Of a stretch of 64,000 nt of DNA, positions 11,601-22,470 are shown piece by piece. The DNA is from Cycas panzhihuaensis. Taxonomy: Eukaryota > Cycadophyta. The stretch lies in the NCBI GenBank assembly GCA_023213395.1, contig CM041465.1, positions 15,004,001 through 15,068,000 on the forward strand, in the 5' to 3' direction. The notes under the pieces were generated by a model. It had not been told where the DNA came from. It saw nothing but the letters and a program-made list of their open reading frames with translations, and made no database searches. The first letter of the stretch is position 1. Each line of letters opens with the position of its first letter. A program made the position numbers and the translations under genes.

Positions 11601-12309
11601 GAATTAGGAAACATGATGGAACTAAATTGCATGTTTCCTCCTTACATTGTGAAGAAACTTAATTAAGAAGAGATATTTGTAACATTATCTTCTTTTTCCC
11701 CCTCGTGCATCCCATGATTGCCTCCCCTTAAGTGAAAAGAAAGGGAGAGTGAAAGTGAGTTAGTGCAATACATATGTTTTGTTAAAATGAACATTTTGCC
11801 TTGTAAACCTTGTGATCCCACTTTGCATAACAAATTACACCTTAAACCAACAAAAGAATCATAACATTACTCCCTCCTGCAACCAAGAGAAATGTTAAAT
11901 AGAACTTTACACTATGTCTTAAATCCTAAAGATAACCCTTTAGGTACAGAGCAAACAACTCCAAACCCTAGTTTTATACCTTGTTCCTATATTGCTTCCC
12001 TTTTCTGAAAGGCGATCCTTTATTGCTTCCTTTCCCAATGAGGACATGAGAGCCTCACTTAGGCTACTCGATAACCTAAGGATGCCACCTTTTCTACTAT
12101 CTATACTTGATATCTCACCTCAACTCTTCTAGAGTAGATAGGGCAACATGTGTGTTGTAGGTCCTCAAACCTATGTTTTAACACATGAATGCCTTTTGAG
12201 GGTAATCTAATCTTCTCTTGCACTTCTATACCCTTATTCATTAACTTAGTACTTAGCTAGAGTGTTATATATCTTAGTGATCCCTAGAGGTGTACTTCCA
12301 TCAACTTAT
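8692..12309. other. Unassigned 3.6-kb stretch
   Basis: No coding similarity recognised. 8692-10280 is purine-rich on the plus strand with short A/G tracts; the open frames there (for example 9420-9635, minus) have no known motif. 10430-10900 is mixed sequence. 10930-12300 is AT-rich with many T- and C-rich runs. It could be the untranslated part of an older element or ancient intergenic DNA. Confidence 0.4.
11228..11620 (+). repeat. Imperfect tandem repeat, period near 137 bp
   Basis: Units starting near 11390 and 11527 share the order A-rich start, (A)CATTACAT(A/G)-A-C-TTCA/TATACA, C-rich CCTTT, then a near-palindromic TACAT-GTACA-(C/T)ATGTG block. A weaker third unit lies near 11228. Degenerate; function unknown. 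Confidence 0.4.
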
Positions 12310-12605
12310 GAAACCATGTATTTCAGGTAGGCACTTAGCGATTTGGGACTGTATTAGGATGAGGTAACTACATTATACTGCGACAATTATTGTACCTTAA
12401 AGATTGCTAAGAATCTACTATTCCATATTTGTAGCAAATACATTAAGGTGTATCATCACTTCATCAGGAAATAGATCTAAAATAGAGAGGTCAAAATATT
12501 GCATAGACCAATAGAGGATTAGATTGTTAATATTTTCACCAAACTTTTACATAGTGACAAGTTTGATAAATTCATATTTTGTGTTTGCATTAAAGCCAAT
12601 GATAT
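12310..12605 (+). pseudogene. copia RNase H tail
   Basis: The plus-strand reading gives DLGLY, then CDNYCTLKIAKN, HIEV-like YIKVYHHFIRK and EDQIVNIFTKLLHSDKF, the standard end of Ty1/copia pol (usually DNQSA-IAKNP, HFIRE, ADIFTKPL). Stops fall at two Glu/Gln-type positions. The rest of this element is not visible to the left, so it is a 3' end truncated by decay or deletion. It runs directly into a polypurine tract and LTR. Confidence 0.75.
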
Positions 12606-12610
12606 GAACA

Positions 12611-12887
12611 TTAAGAGGGAGTGTTAGATTAATGTTCATACATGGAAAAAATAGGATAGGTGAGTTGTTAAAGCCTTTAATTAGATTATAACACATGTTT
12701 GGGCAGTTATAAGTTCATTATTGATCATTCTCAATCCCACTTGTACTTATAAATGTACAATATTATATACTATATTATAGAGTGTATGGATTCTTAATGA
12801 ATGCTAAGTTAATTTGATGGTAGACCAATTCTACCATAGAAAACCTATGTTTATGTGTATTTGTTTGGTTCCATTTTTAATCTAAAC
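12611..12887 (+). repeat. copia polypurine tract and 3' LTR
   Basis: TTAAGAGGGAG (12611-12621) is a typical copia polypurine tract directly before TGTTAGATTAA at 12622. The LTR ends near 12887 with TTAATCTAAAC, a near-mirror of its start. TATAAATG near 12750 may be its TATA box. The outer limit is uncertain by a few bases and no target duplication was found. Confidence 0.6.
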
Positions 12888-13939
12888 TTTCATCTTAAAA
12901 TGTATAATATTTTATTTGAATATCTACCAGAGGTTCTAAATCTTCATCTTCTTTTTCCTATTGTTGAGTCTTTTTCCTTACTTGACCTCTACTAATGATT
13001 TACCTTTGTCGATTATGCCTAAAATTTGAATAATTGTTGAGTATACTAGAGTGAGTACTCTTTGGACGTTATCCTTTTCACTAATCTAATTGCATAATTT
13101 ATTCCAAATAGGTAGAAAAATATCATTCTCAATCATATAAAATGGTTATGCTAAATTCAACTCATTTTATGTTTTTAAGAATATTTTCTTCTATTGCAAA
13201 GGATTTGGATAAACCATCTTTTATTTTTTAGTTTTATTTGGAATGATTCTTGGCTCTCTCCAATGGTAGTTTATACCTCCTTTTGTTCCTTATTAAGTAA
13301 TCCAATTTAGGTCCCTCTCCTCCCTTATTGATGAACTTTTTGGTTCTCATGGAGGTGATATGGGCCTTTTAGTTGTTATTAAATGCTTTATATCTTTATC
13401 TTTTCCTTTTATTTTCTCTAATAATTTTAGGTAGTCCACTATCTCATGATCTCTTCTAAAGAGAATATTACTCCTAGTTAATTAAAATTACTGCTATGCA
13501 CATTCCCTCAATGTCAACATCTATTAAATTACAAATGCTTCATTATTTTTGGATGTTGATTCTAATTTCTTGGGTTTACTCCATTATTTATTCTCATATT
13601 ATGCTTGTATTGATCTGTATTATGGGTTCATATCTTACAAATGTGGAAAAATAACTTTGGTCTGTCATTTGTCATACTAAGTTGACATTTCTCATTGGGG
13701 TCTCTATGTATCCTAAGGCAATAGGATAATTTGCTTTCTCAACCAAGTTAATTTCAAGTCAAAGTAACAATATAAGGCTGAATTTCCTAGTGGCATATAC
13801 ATTTCAAATCCTTTCCTTCTATTATCCTTAAGGGTTATTCCTCATAGAATTATTCTTGTATTTTACACTTTGTGTACTAGACATTTATCCTTTTATTCAT
13901 TACAATGCTTGTACCAACTATTCTATTAGTTAAAGAGAA
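12888..13939. other. Unassigned AT-rich stretch
   Basis: No gene, LTR or repeat recognised. Pyrimidine-rich on the plus strand. It could be part of the element whose gag remnant follows, but nothing in translation supports that. Confidence 0.4.
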
Positions 13940-14400
13940 TCAAGTAAAGTTATAAACATTCATATGTTTCCTTCTAGTTGTACAATGTCCTCTACTACTT
14001 CCTTAAACTTTGGAAGATTGTTCCATCTTAACACAATCCACACCTCTATTAGAAGTTTGTTGAGAAAATAGTTTCTTTTTTGTTCAATGTCTATATTATA
14101 TGTAGATTGGGAAAATATCTCCATACATCTCAAGGTAAAGGCTTGAAATATTTCTCCCGTATGCATTTGTAAATTATGTAATTTATTAAAGACATATTGT
14201 CTTTGTTAATGTTGAGTAAAGACATTTAAAAAATGAGCTTTACATATATTCCAATCTTAGAGAAATCTCTGAATTTTCATAGACTGATACAATGTCTAAG
14301 CTCTCCTACGTAGAGTGGTTACAAACCTATTCCATCTTCTTTAGTCATCAATAATTGCTTAACATGGCCATATGGACTTGCTGATGAACATATGTTGATT
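13940..14400 (-). pseudogene. gag-like retrotransposon remnant
   Basis: The minus strand holds 68 open codons with FQAFTLRCMEIFSQ, EQKRNYFLNKLL and a closing KFKEVVEDIVQLEGN. This resembles the end of a Retrotrans_gag domain, where a path of aromatic and Arg residues is followed by a predicted helix naming the number of fragments per round (FxxGL, ...A...A..LE). Upstream codons to about 14400 keep scattered similarity but carry stops and frameshifts. No protease or RT is seen on either side. The family assignment (Ty3 rather than copia) is tentative. Confidence 0.4.
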
Positions 14401-16180
14401 TACATCTAAATTCCCATCATACTTTGGTAAAGGTATTTTTACTACATACTCAATAATGGTAACACTAACCATCTTGTTCTTATTTTAATTGCTTAATTAT
14501 AAGGGGAAGGGGTATTCTTTCTAGAGTAAAAATCTCTAAGTGATACATTCTCATTAAAAAAAAAATTCCTCTAATGCATCATTAATCAAGTTCTCCTAAC
14601 ACTTTTATTCATAACGAGTAACAGGTATTAATGCTTCCTAGTTTTGAAATTTTCCCTTCCAATTTTTTAGATGTAATTAACGTCTTCAAGTAAGTTGCAA
14701 ATGTTCTATACTCTAGTGATCATATCTAGTTGTCCTTAGTTCACCATATATTGTTTTCTTTTATTATTACTTTTCCACCTTCTATGATCGTAGCCTTGAA
14801 GAGTAATTATCAACTTATTATAGTATTAACAAATTATCCAAAATAAAGTTGTAGAATTTAATGACAATTGAAACAAATATTAGGAATTAAATTGTAAACT
14901 TCCAACATATGTATCATAATATAAGAAAATTTGTAATAACATCCAACCAAGCATCATACAAGAATTCATCCACCAATTCTTCTTTATTAACAATAAGATT
15001 GGTGCATCCAATGTGATTGCTATTACTAATCACATTAGATAAAACCTATAATACGTACATCTAAATTAGTACAAGTCCATGCTCAGATTTCAAGAGTGCA
15101 AGGTTCTATACTAGTCATTAGATTGAGATTATTTATACAAATATTTCACTTAGATAATTACAAAAATAATTATGAAATGAACTTTATAATATCTCTAAAC
15201 TTCATCATATGCAAGCTAGGTCTATGTCAACTATTGGTTATGTTGACTTTTATCAAAACCCAAAAGTCAACATTGATTAAGTCTACATATGTGAATGACC
15301 TCAATATAATATAACCATTAAGACTTCGACATACTAATACCTTTAATATAAAAATTTTGACATAAGAAATTCAATAAAATCTTTAAAATACTGACATTGA
15401 CCTAATTGACTAATAATTTTCCTTAGTATAATTGATAATGATCATAAAAGATGGTAATATCCCTTCAATGTATACAAGTCTATCTTATTAAAAATATTAT
15501 TCACTTTTTATAAATTCAAAATCATGGGTGATATTAATTCATGATGACACATCATTCATTACAAAATGTCATTATGTCATTGTTATTATGTTTCCTTTTT
15601 TTATTACAATCACCATTGATTATGATTGAGATCGTGATTAAGATCAAAATTTATTACTCTTATTTTGTGTTATTGTATTGGTTTTTGTATCTTTTTTTTT
15701 TTTTTGAAAGTGATAACAAAGTTTTAACTAGTTTCCATTGACCATCTAGGGTAACACTTTGTCCTCTTGTTTAATAGAATTAATGACTACTTCATTAATT
15801 CATTAATGTACCTTATAACCACTTTATATTCATGATGTGCTTTAATAATATAATGGTATAAAGTGTGAATGTATTTAAGTTACAAATATGTTTCTTAACG
15901 CCTCGTGTGTCAGGTAAAATGCCTACTTTCTTATCATAACTATTTCATGCATGAGTGCCACTAGTCACCATGCATGAACATAAATTGTACTTTAAGTTAT
16001 TTTCTGTCCTTTACAAATGTATATAGAGTTGAAGAGGTTTCTCTTATATTTTGAGATTTCATTGTTAATGAAAGATGGTTTTGGGGTTTGAGCTAATTTC
16101 AACCCCTTCATTTCTTTGTGTACTAATTTTATTTTTTACGTTTGAATGAGTTTGTTTATGTGTGAGATTAATCTCACTCT
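14401..16180. other. Unassigned AT-rich stretch
   Basis: No gene recognised. Contains A- and T-runs (T16 near 15690-15706) and small open frames at 15096-15314 and 15541-15741 whose composition is that of random AT-rich DNA. It ends at the poly(A) end of the LINE. Confidence 0.4.
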
Positions 16181-16369
16181 TCTTTTTTTTTTAATTAGGT
16201 TTAAATAAATGGGGGTTAAAAAGGGGGCCCCAACCCATATACAAGAGTTTCCAGAGTGACACCAGAGATTAGTAGTGACAAGCCCATGACCTAGTTATCT
16301 AAGAAAAGTTTATCTTATCAAACTAATGACCATTAGATCTTAAGTCCCTAAATCCTACCTAGATAGACC

Positions 16370-16815
16370 CACAATCTCTTTAAGAATACTATCCTTCCAT
16401 ACCTGAAATCCTCCAGACTGGACTCCCCAGTTAGCCAATCTATCAGCCACCCTATTCCCTTCCCTGTAAGTGTGTCTCACTTGAACATTTTCTTCGCTTT
16501 GAAGCATCCTCTTCATATCATTGATCATAGCTTGATGCTTCTAATCTAGCTCCACCCCCCCTTTGATCATCTTTATCACATTCATTAAATCCCCTTCCAT
16601 AATGACTCTTGGGCAACCCTCCCTAGTAGCCAGGTCCATAGTTCTACACATCACTTCAAGATCTGCCTTGTGATTTATCTAGGTGCCCTAATATTCTGCA
16701 AAAGCCTAGATGATATTACCTTCTCTATCTTTGCATATCCCATCACCCCCAGCCTTGCTAGGGTTCCCTTTGGATGCCCCATCAAAGTTAACTTTAACCT
16801 AGTGTTGTGGTGGGG
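16370..16815 (-). pseudogene. LINE C-terminal RNase H domain
   Basis: The minus-strand reading contains VNFDGASKGNPSKAG (first catalytic Asp), DLATREGCPRVIMEGD (Glu region replaced or shifted; the Asp of the third motif kept) and REGNRVADRLANWG near the end (last Asp). This is the plant/archaeal-type RNase H that many plant L1 LINEs carry after RT, acting on the RNA-DNA hybrid during target-primed reverse transcription. Few stops interrupt it, fewer than in the RT upstream. TAG replaces a likely Gln in two places. Confidence 0.85.
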
Positions 16816-16819
16816 GACT

Positions 16820-17250
16820 CTAGATTTCTTGCCTCATCTCCAAGGACCTAACTTTAATGTTCTCAATATCCCAGTTTGCAAGGACCCTCCTATCCTTAGG
16901 ATAGATGGAGACTTCCTCCTTCTCCTTTAGGGTCTCTTTCAGAGTCACCATGATGGTCCCAAAAAGCTTCTTCTTGTTCATTCTTTTATCTTGGAAAATA
17001 CATATGTTCCTCTCTTTCCATATATTCCAAACTAGTGTAGGTACATACAATGCCCATAAAGACCATAGGGTTCTATATTTAAAGGGGCATACCCAAGACT
17101 CTACTAGATTCTTCACCATTTCAGGAAGGACCTAGAGGACCCCATAAGAGCCCCACAACTTTAACTACACCTCCTTAGAGAAGGTGCAATGCAAGAAATG
17201 TGATCCATAGACTCCTCCTCCTAAAAACAAAGAATACATCTATTTGCAGT
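16820..17250 (-). pseudogene. LINE ORF2 C-terminal region
   Basis: 99 open codons carry WALYVPTLVWNIWKERN, the conserved PxxxWxIWKERNxRIF block found between RT and RNase H in plant LINEs and related reverse-transcriptase-like proteins. After it lies a Lys/Glu-rich helix leading to the RNase H domain. A zinc-binding CCHC region would lie just upstream, where the frame is broken. Confidence 0.8.
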
Positions 17251-17699
17251 GATAAGCCTCTCTTCCTCAAATTGTTTAGTTCTTAAGATACAACCACCAA
17301 AAAATGGCAATCTTTGGGATTAATCCCAACTTCCAAACCCCACTTAGGAGCTTATTCCTAATAAGGCCTCTCTCTGAAATCAAAAATTAATATCTTGATT
17401 TGACCGAATAGGACCTAGACTGGACCCCAGGCTAGACTAGGGCATCCTCCTTTGGAAATCTAGGAATGTATATCTTTTTTATCTCATTCCTTAGAGTGGT
17501 AATTTATTGCTCTCTATCTTGGTCATGAGGTATTTCTTCAAAACTTCTCCATACCTTCCTATCCTCCCTATTCTCTTAGTAATCTTCTACCTTTTTTCCA
17601 TAAAGGCTCTCACATTCAACTTGTAGGGGAGCTAAGACAGGACTCTTATTCAGTTGAATATTACCACACCAGGTGTCCTTCCAGAAGTTAATAGATTTT

Positions 17700-19342
17700 C
17701 CATTGCCTAAACACCACTAGGCCCCTGACATTAACATCTTCCTTGCATACACAAGGCTTGTCCAGATATCCGAGCCCTTTTTACCGGGAAGAGTGAAAGT
17801 AAAAAATTGATTATCCCTAAGGTATTTCCTAGCCATAGTCTTACACCAAGGCCTCTCCTCCTTAGTAGTAAGGCTCCATCCTAGTTTAACAACTAGAGCC
17901 CTATTAAAGCACATTATATCCTTTACATTCAAGCCTCCCATCCATTTTAGAAGGCACACTTTCTCGTAAGAAACCAAGTGAATTCTCTCCATATCCTTGG
18001 CCCCTGACCATAGGAATCTTTTCTGAATAGTTTCTAAAGTGCTTATCAACTTCCCACGACACCTAAACAAAAACATCATATAAGTGGGGATAACATGAAG
18101 GGATGCCACCAATAATTGGAGTTTCCCAGCCTGACTCAGTAAGGCCCCTTTCTAGCCAGCTAGCTTCCTTTATACCTAACTAATAATTAGATTCCAAAGG
18201 TCATTTTGCATTCTTCCCACAAATAGAGGCATACCAAGATACTAATTTGGGAGGGCTCTAATGGGCATCTTTGAGATCCTGCATATGGACCTTGCGTCCT
18301 ATCAATAGTATTCAAGAAGAAAATATTTCTCTTTTCCAAGTTTGCCTTTTGATTCGTGGTAGCCTCAAACTTCTCCAATTGGGCTTTGATAGATTTTGCT
18401 TCCTTAATGGAGGCCCTGCTCAGTAGAATATTATCATCCATAAAATGTTTGTGAATAATATTGGCAACCCTCAAGGTGGGCCTTAAGCCCACATTCTTCC
18501 CAGATCTCCTAGCTTCCTCCATAGATTTGCCAATTAACTCAACCATAATGATAAACAAGTAAGGGACAGGAGGGTCCCCCTGTCTAAGTCCTTTATAACT
18601 TGGGAGAAAAGGGGAAGATATGCCATTTATAATCACTGAGAAGCTAGGGTTTGAGATACAACTATTAATCCACTTCCTCCAGTACTCTTTGAATCGAAAG
18701 GCTCTGATGCATTCCAATAAGCAACCCCATGAAACTCTATCATAAACCTTTAAGAGATCTATCTTGATGAACATCCCAGGCTCCTTCCTATGATAAGTCA
18801 AATGGACTATTTCATGAACTAGTATAATACCATCAAAGATCTATCTCCCCTTGACAAACCTATCTTGGTTAGGACCTATAAAAGAAGGAAGGAATTCCTT
18901 CATCTTATTGGCTAGGATCTTTGCTAAAATTCTATACTTCACATTACACAGGCTTATGGGCCTAAACTCTTTCATTCTCTTTAATGATGTCCCAATATTC
19001 CTGATAAAACCCTGAGGGGAACCCATATGGCCTAGGATCTTTCTCCCTCTTCATGCCAAACACAACTTTCCTAACCTCATCTAATGAGAAGGAGGCCTTT
19101 AGGGCTTTGTTCACAATGCTTCCTACCTTCTTAGGTAATAGGGCAATCATCTCCTTCCTAACCTCCTCATCATCATAGCCCAACTCATTGTATAGTTCCT
19201 TCACAACTACCCCCTTAATATTATCTTGCCCAATCTCCTCCCCATCTTTATTTAATAGGCTTTTTATGTAATTACAAGCTCTATGATTCATAGTTATCAT
19301 ATGGAAGAATCTAGTATTTCTATCTCGCTTTGCAAGCCACAA
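17700..19342 (-). pseudogene. LINE reverse transcriptase
   Basis: Long open pieces on the minus strand. 18962-19342 holds the pre-RT region (RNTRFFH, EIGQDNIKG, PRPYGFPSGFYQ). 18841-19026 has EFRPISLCNVKYRILAKILANK. 18187-18801 has FIKIDLLKVYDRVSW with the first catalytic Asp, LRQGDPPVPYLFI, and FMDDNILLS, the FADD active site with Met for Ala. 17717-18112 has the post-RT region (GGLNVKDIMCFNRALVVKLGW). Motifs and spacing are those of a plant L1 RT. Stops and frameshifts separate the pieces. Confidence 0.9.
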
Positions 19343-19689
19343 GGTTCTAGATTTTTATTTTGAAAAGATTTCCTCCTTAGGAAAAACTCCTTCTAGATAA
19401 AAAAGAAGCTTTTTTTCTTTCAGGTCAAGGTCCACAGACCTCCCTTGATCCTAAATTTGCATCTCAAGATGTCTCAGATCCTCTAGAATCATATCTTTCC
19501 TAGCAAAAATATCCCCATAGGAGTTCTTATTCTAATCCTTAACTAATCTTTTCACTGGGCCTAATTTTATTAAAAATCTCCTCATCACACATTCATAGGC
19601 CAAGGATTGCTACCATTCTGATAATAAATTATGAAGGTCTGAGTCCTTCATCTACATTAGCTTAAATCAGAAGGGGGTGCCCATATGAC

Positions 19690-20420
19690 CTTTAAACTCA
19701 TCACATCCCAAGGCCAATGGGAAGTGATTTGAAACTATCTTTGGCAGAGGTACCAAGTTTATATTACTATGTTGACTTAACCAAGCATAGTTAAAGACCA
19801 CTCTATCTAATCTAACCTAGATATGGCCAACTCCTAGTCTCCTGTTTGACTAGGTGAACTTGGGGCCTCTTAGGGGAACATCCATCCAACCTCCCTTCTA
19901 CATAAAGTCCCCAAGGTCATCCACACTTTTAGTCCACTCGACCTAGCCCCTTTTCTTTTCCTTAGGGGATAAGTCCATGTTAAAGTCCCCAGCAATCAAC
20001 CATAGACCTGTCCACTCCTTATGGGCCTCTAACAGCCTACTCTATAAACGCTTCCTCCCCTACTGCAATAGGGAATTATATATGTTGGTAACCAACCACT
20101 TACTATTAGATTTATTGCTTATCATCTAAATAGATATAAAGTGCTCCTCGATGAGGAACACTTCACCCTCCTAACCTCTGGGATTCCACATGGTGGCAAG
20201 GCCTCCAGAGCCCTTGTTCCCATCCAAAGTAATCTAGTCAGTACCTTTCCATATTTTATTTTTAATGTTTGCTCTGTTCTTAGCTAAGAATTTAGTCTCC
20301 TAAATTAAAAGGATATCCAACTTCCTATGACTCTATATTTCCTTCATCATTATATATTTTGACAGGGCATTTATGCCCTAAATATTTCAAGAGGCAAGCT
20401 ACATACCAACTTCCCCCTTA
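19690..20420 (-). pseudogene. LINE APE-type endonuclease
   Basis: The endonuclease nicks target DNA to prime reverse transcription. Minus-strand motifs in order: NALSK near 20380-20400, ETK (the metal-binding Glu) near 20290 directly after a stop where Gln stands in relatives, GNKGSGGLATMWNPRG near 20190-20225, LIAGDFNMDLSPKEKKRG near 19950-20000, RLDRVVFN near 19800, and SNHFPLAL near 19710, where the catalytic SDH has become SNH. Trp codons in the usual TDWI and FTWSN motifs now read TAG. The decay pattern points to methylation-driven C-to-T change. Confidence 0.85.
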
Positions 20421-20672
20421 TTAGGCCTCCAATATCCCTTATCTCTTGCTTCTCGCTTTGGGCCTTTGCCCTGGTCCTTTGTTCCTTAGGGTTCTCTATG
20501 TTTCTTGGTCGATATAGAGTGCTACCTCCATCTTCTGGAGCACCTTTGAGGATGGCCTCCCTAATCTCTTTTCACTACCGAAGTGAGGGCCTCTTGAGAG
20601 ATCTAGCTCTTTAACAACATTTTGGTTCCACAAATCTCTAATCTTCCATATCTTCTCTAGTTTCTTCTACTC

Positions 20673-20792
20673 TAATGGAAATAAAATATAGCTAAACTGC
20701 TATGATACCAAATGATGGAAATATAATATAGCTAAACTGCTCTGATACCAAATGAAGGAAATAAAATGTAGCTAAACTACTTTGATACCAAA
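20673..20792 (-). repeat. Three exact-length 40-bp tandem units with PBS motif
   Basis: Units 20673-20712, 20713-20752 and 20753-20792. On the minus strand each starts TTTGGTATCA(G/A)AG and ends ATTTCC(T/A)TCA or a variant. Each holds the 12-base initiator-Met tRNA-complement motif TGGTATCAGAGC or a one- or two-base variant. They form the U5-side end of the left LTR. Confidence 0.85.
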
Positions 20793-21139
20793 TGATGGAA
20801 ATATATAGCAGGAGAACATGGCAGAAGATATAATAAACTTCAATATATTCAAAATAATAGTATTGCATCAAATATTCAATACAAATCTATGTAACAATGT
20901 AGCAATATAGATCAATATTGCACAAATGAACTATGAGAGTATGATAGAATTGTATTCAATCCATTGTTGTTGAGAGCTTGATAAATATCCTCAAAGGAGG
21001 CGGTGTCCAAGGAATGATGTAAAGAGATATATTTTGCAAGAAAGTTGAAGTATGTTAATGAAAATCAAAATTTTAAAGTTTTTTTCAAGTACACGTTCCA
21101 TAAGTTAAAGGAAAAGATACAAGTGTTTGCGATGACATT

Positions 21140-21150
21140 AAGGGGGAGAA
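21140..21150 (+). promoter_or_regulatory. Polypurine tract
   Basis: AAGGGGGAGAA directly before TGTTGGAGTG, the start of the plus-strand LTR. The same tract precedes the LTR of the related element near 36116 (minus strand). Confidence 0.8.
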
Positions 21151-21723
21151 TGTTGGAGTGTAATGTCATCACTCAACTCCCTCTTACCTACCAGGATTGT
21201 ACACCTCAATTTACACATGTGATACTCAACATGTCAAGGTAAGTTAAGGTAAGTTAATGTTCATTTGAGTTAGTTTATTTGAGTTAAGTTACATTATTTT
21301 ATTATTAATTTAAATTTAGGGGTTGAGGAGTTTCCCTCCTTCCCCAAAACTATTTATATTATGGGGTGTACAACCTTGGTGTCTTTAGACACTACCTCCT
21401 TTGAGGATATTTGTCAAGCTCTCAACAACAATGGATTGAAGACAATGCTATCATGCTCTCATAGTTCATTTGTGTAACATCAATCTACATTGCTACATTG
21501 TTACATAGATTTGTATTGAATATTTGATGCAATACTATTATTTTGATTATATTGAAGTTTATTATATCTTCTGCCCTATTCTCCTGCTATATATTTCCAT
21601 CATTTGGTATCAGAGCAGTTTAACTACATTTTATTTCCTTCATTTGGTATCAGAGTAGTTTAGCTACATTATATTTCCATCATTTGGTATCAGAGCATAG
21701 TCCTGTAAATATTATTTCTAATA
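21151..21723 (+). repeat. LTR with three PBS-bearing terminal units
   Basis: Starts TGTTGGAGTG after the polypurine tract. TATTTATATTATGGGG near 21345-21365 is a likely TATA region, followed about 20 bases on by a hairpin (21377-21394). The core ends TTTCCATCA at 21602. Three terminal units follow: 21603-21642, 21643-21682 (40 bp each) and 21683-21723 (41 bp, diverged). Each begins TTTGGTATCAGAG. Confidence 0.8.
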
Positions 21724-21789
21724 TACTCTTCATGTCTCTGTGAGTTAGCCTCTTCATCCTTTCAAGAAGAGACCATCTCCATTCCCAGC

Positions 21790-22470
21790 TAGAGTTCTAT
21801 GGGTTGGAGCTATGAGGCCCCTGTAAGGTTAATCAAATTGACCTACCCCTCCTCAGAAAGGATATCTTCCTCATTTAGGTTTAAATCCTACCCTAACTCA
21901 ATTTGGATAGTGCCTTTCCCAACCTTTGGGAGGTTAGGCACTTGTTCCTTTGCCATTAGGGGTACCTCCTTCTCTTTAGGTTTTGTAGAGGGGCCTTCTT
22001 GTTCCTCCTTTCCCTTTAGATTCTCATCCCCGATCTAGTGAGTAAGGAGTTTAGCTTTAGTTCTCTTGGGTAGCTAAATAAAAGGTGCCTTAGCCATTTG
22101 CACTTTTGACATATCACATTTTCAAGCTTATATACCAATTTTTATTCCCTATTCCACCTAAATCTATCTATAAACACCCGATCAGGAAGGGGTTTATCAG
22201 TTCTTGCTAGAGTACAAAATCTAGCATTCACAAGTCTACTCTTATTCTTCATGGCTAAATCAACCCCCTCTATTTTATCTCTTTTGTTTCTACAATTATC
22301 AAACCATCATTAGTGGTTTTGATGACCCTTGGATAGATGGGCTCATGAGGTTTCCATAATATTAGTAGAATGACATGCCTCTCTTTAGGACTGTAATGTT
22401 TGCCTCTATATAGTATAATAACACCTACATTAGGATATACTACCAGTTTGGTCCTCAAGGTGAAAATAAA
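21790..22470 (-). pseudogene. LINE ORF1-like region
   Basis: Minus-strand reading: open codons at 22270-22458, then a broken part with PDRVFIDRFRWNRE-like wording, a Cys-x2-Cys pair in a CQKCKW stretch near 22090-22120, then Lys/Glu/Pro-rich sequence to about 21790. Plant LINE ORF1 proteins have an RNA-binding region (DUF4283-like) and a zinc knuckle in this order. It lies upstream of the endonuclease/RT part on the same strand, separated by the LTR composite. Similarity is loose because of frameshifts, so this rests partly on position. Confidence 0.5.

Larger units (their letters stand above)
20673..21723. mobile_element. Inverted-LTR composite inserted in the LINE
   Basis: A minus-strand LTR piece (20673 to about 21012), 130 bp of internal 3' sequence (21014-21139), a polypurine tract (21140-21150) and a plus-strand LTR (21151-21723). 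The two LTRs face away from each other with their U5 ends outward. The string TACTC occurs immediately outside both ends (20668-20672 and 21724-21728), which fits one insertion with a 5-bp target duplication. LINE sequence continues on both sides. The inner 130 bp match the 3' end of the element at 35665-41124, so it is a relative of that family. Confidence 0.7.
16181..22470 (-). mobile_element. Plant L1-type LINE, interrupted
   Basis: Minus-strand non-LTR element: ORF1-like region (21790-22470), endonuclease (19690-20420), reverse transcriptase (17700-19340), C-terminal region (16820-17250), RNase H (16370-16815), then a 3' UTR ending in a T-run on the plus strand at 16181-16192, the expected poly(A) tail. 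An LTR composite (20673-21723) separates ORF1 from ORF2. Stops and frameshifts are common, so the copy is dead. The 5' end is set only by where ORF1 similarity fades. No target duplication was identified. Confidence 0.85.

Noticed and set aside
15096-15741. Two small open frames with Leu/Phe-rich translations
   Set aside because: Hydrophobic translations are typical of random T-rich sequence; no supporting signal.
20700-20712. tRNA gene suggested by GCTCTGATACCA
   Set aside because: Only the 12-18 bases complementary to the 3' end of initiator-Met tRNA are present; no cloverleaf can be drawn.
20673-20792. CRISPR-like or satellite array
   Set aside because: Three 40-bp direct units without spacers, tied to an LTR end and to the tRNA primer motif; no cas-like genes, and the context is a plant nuclear genome.
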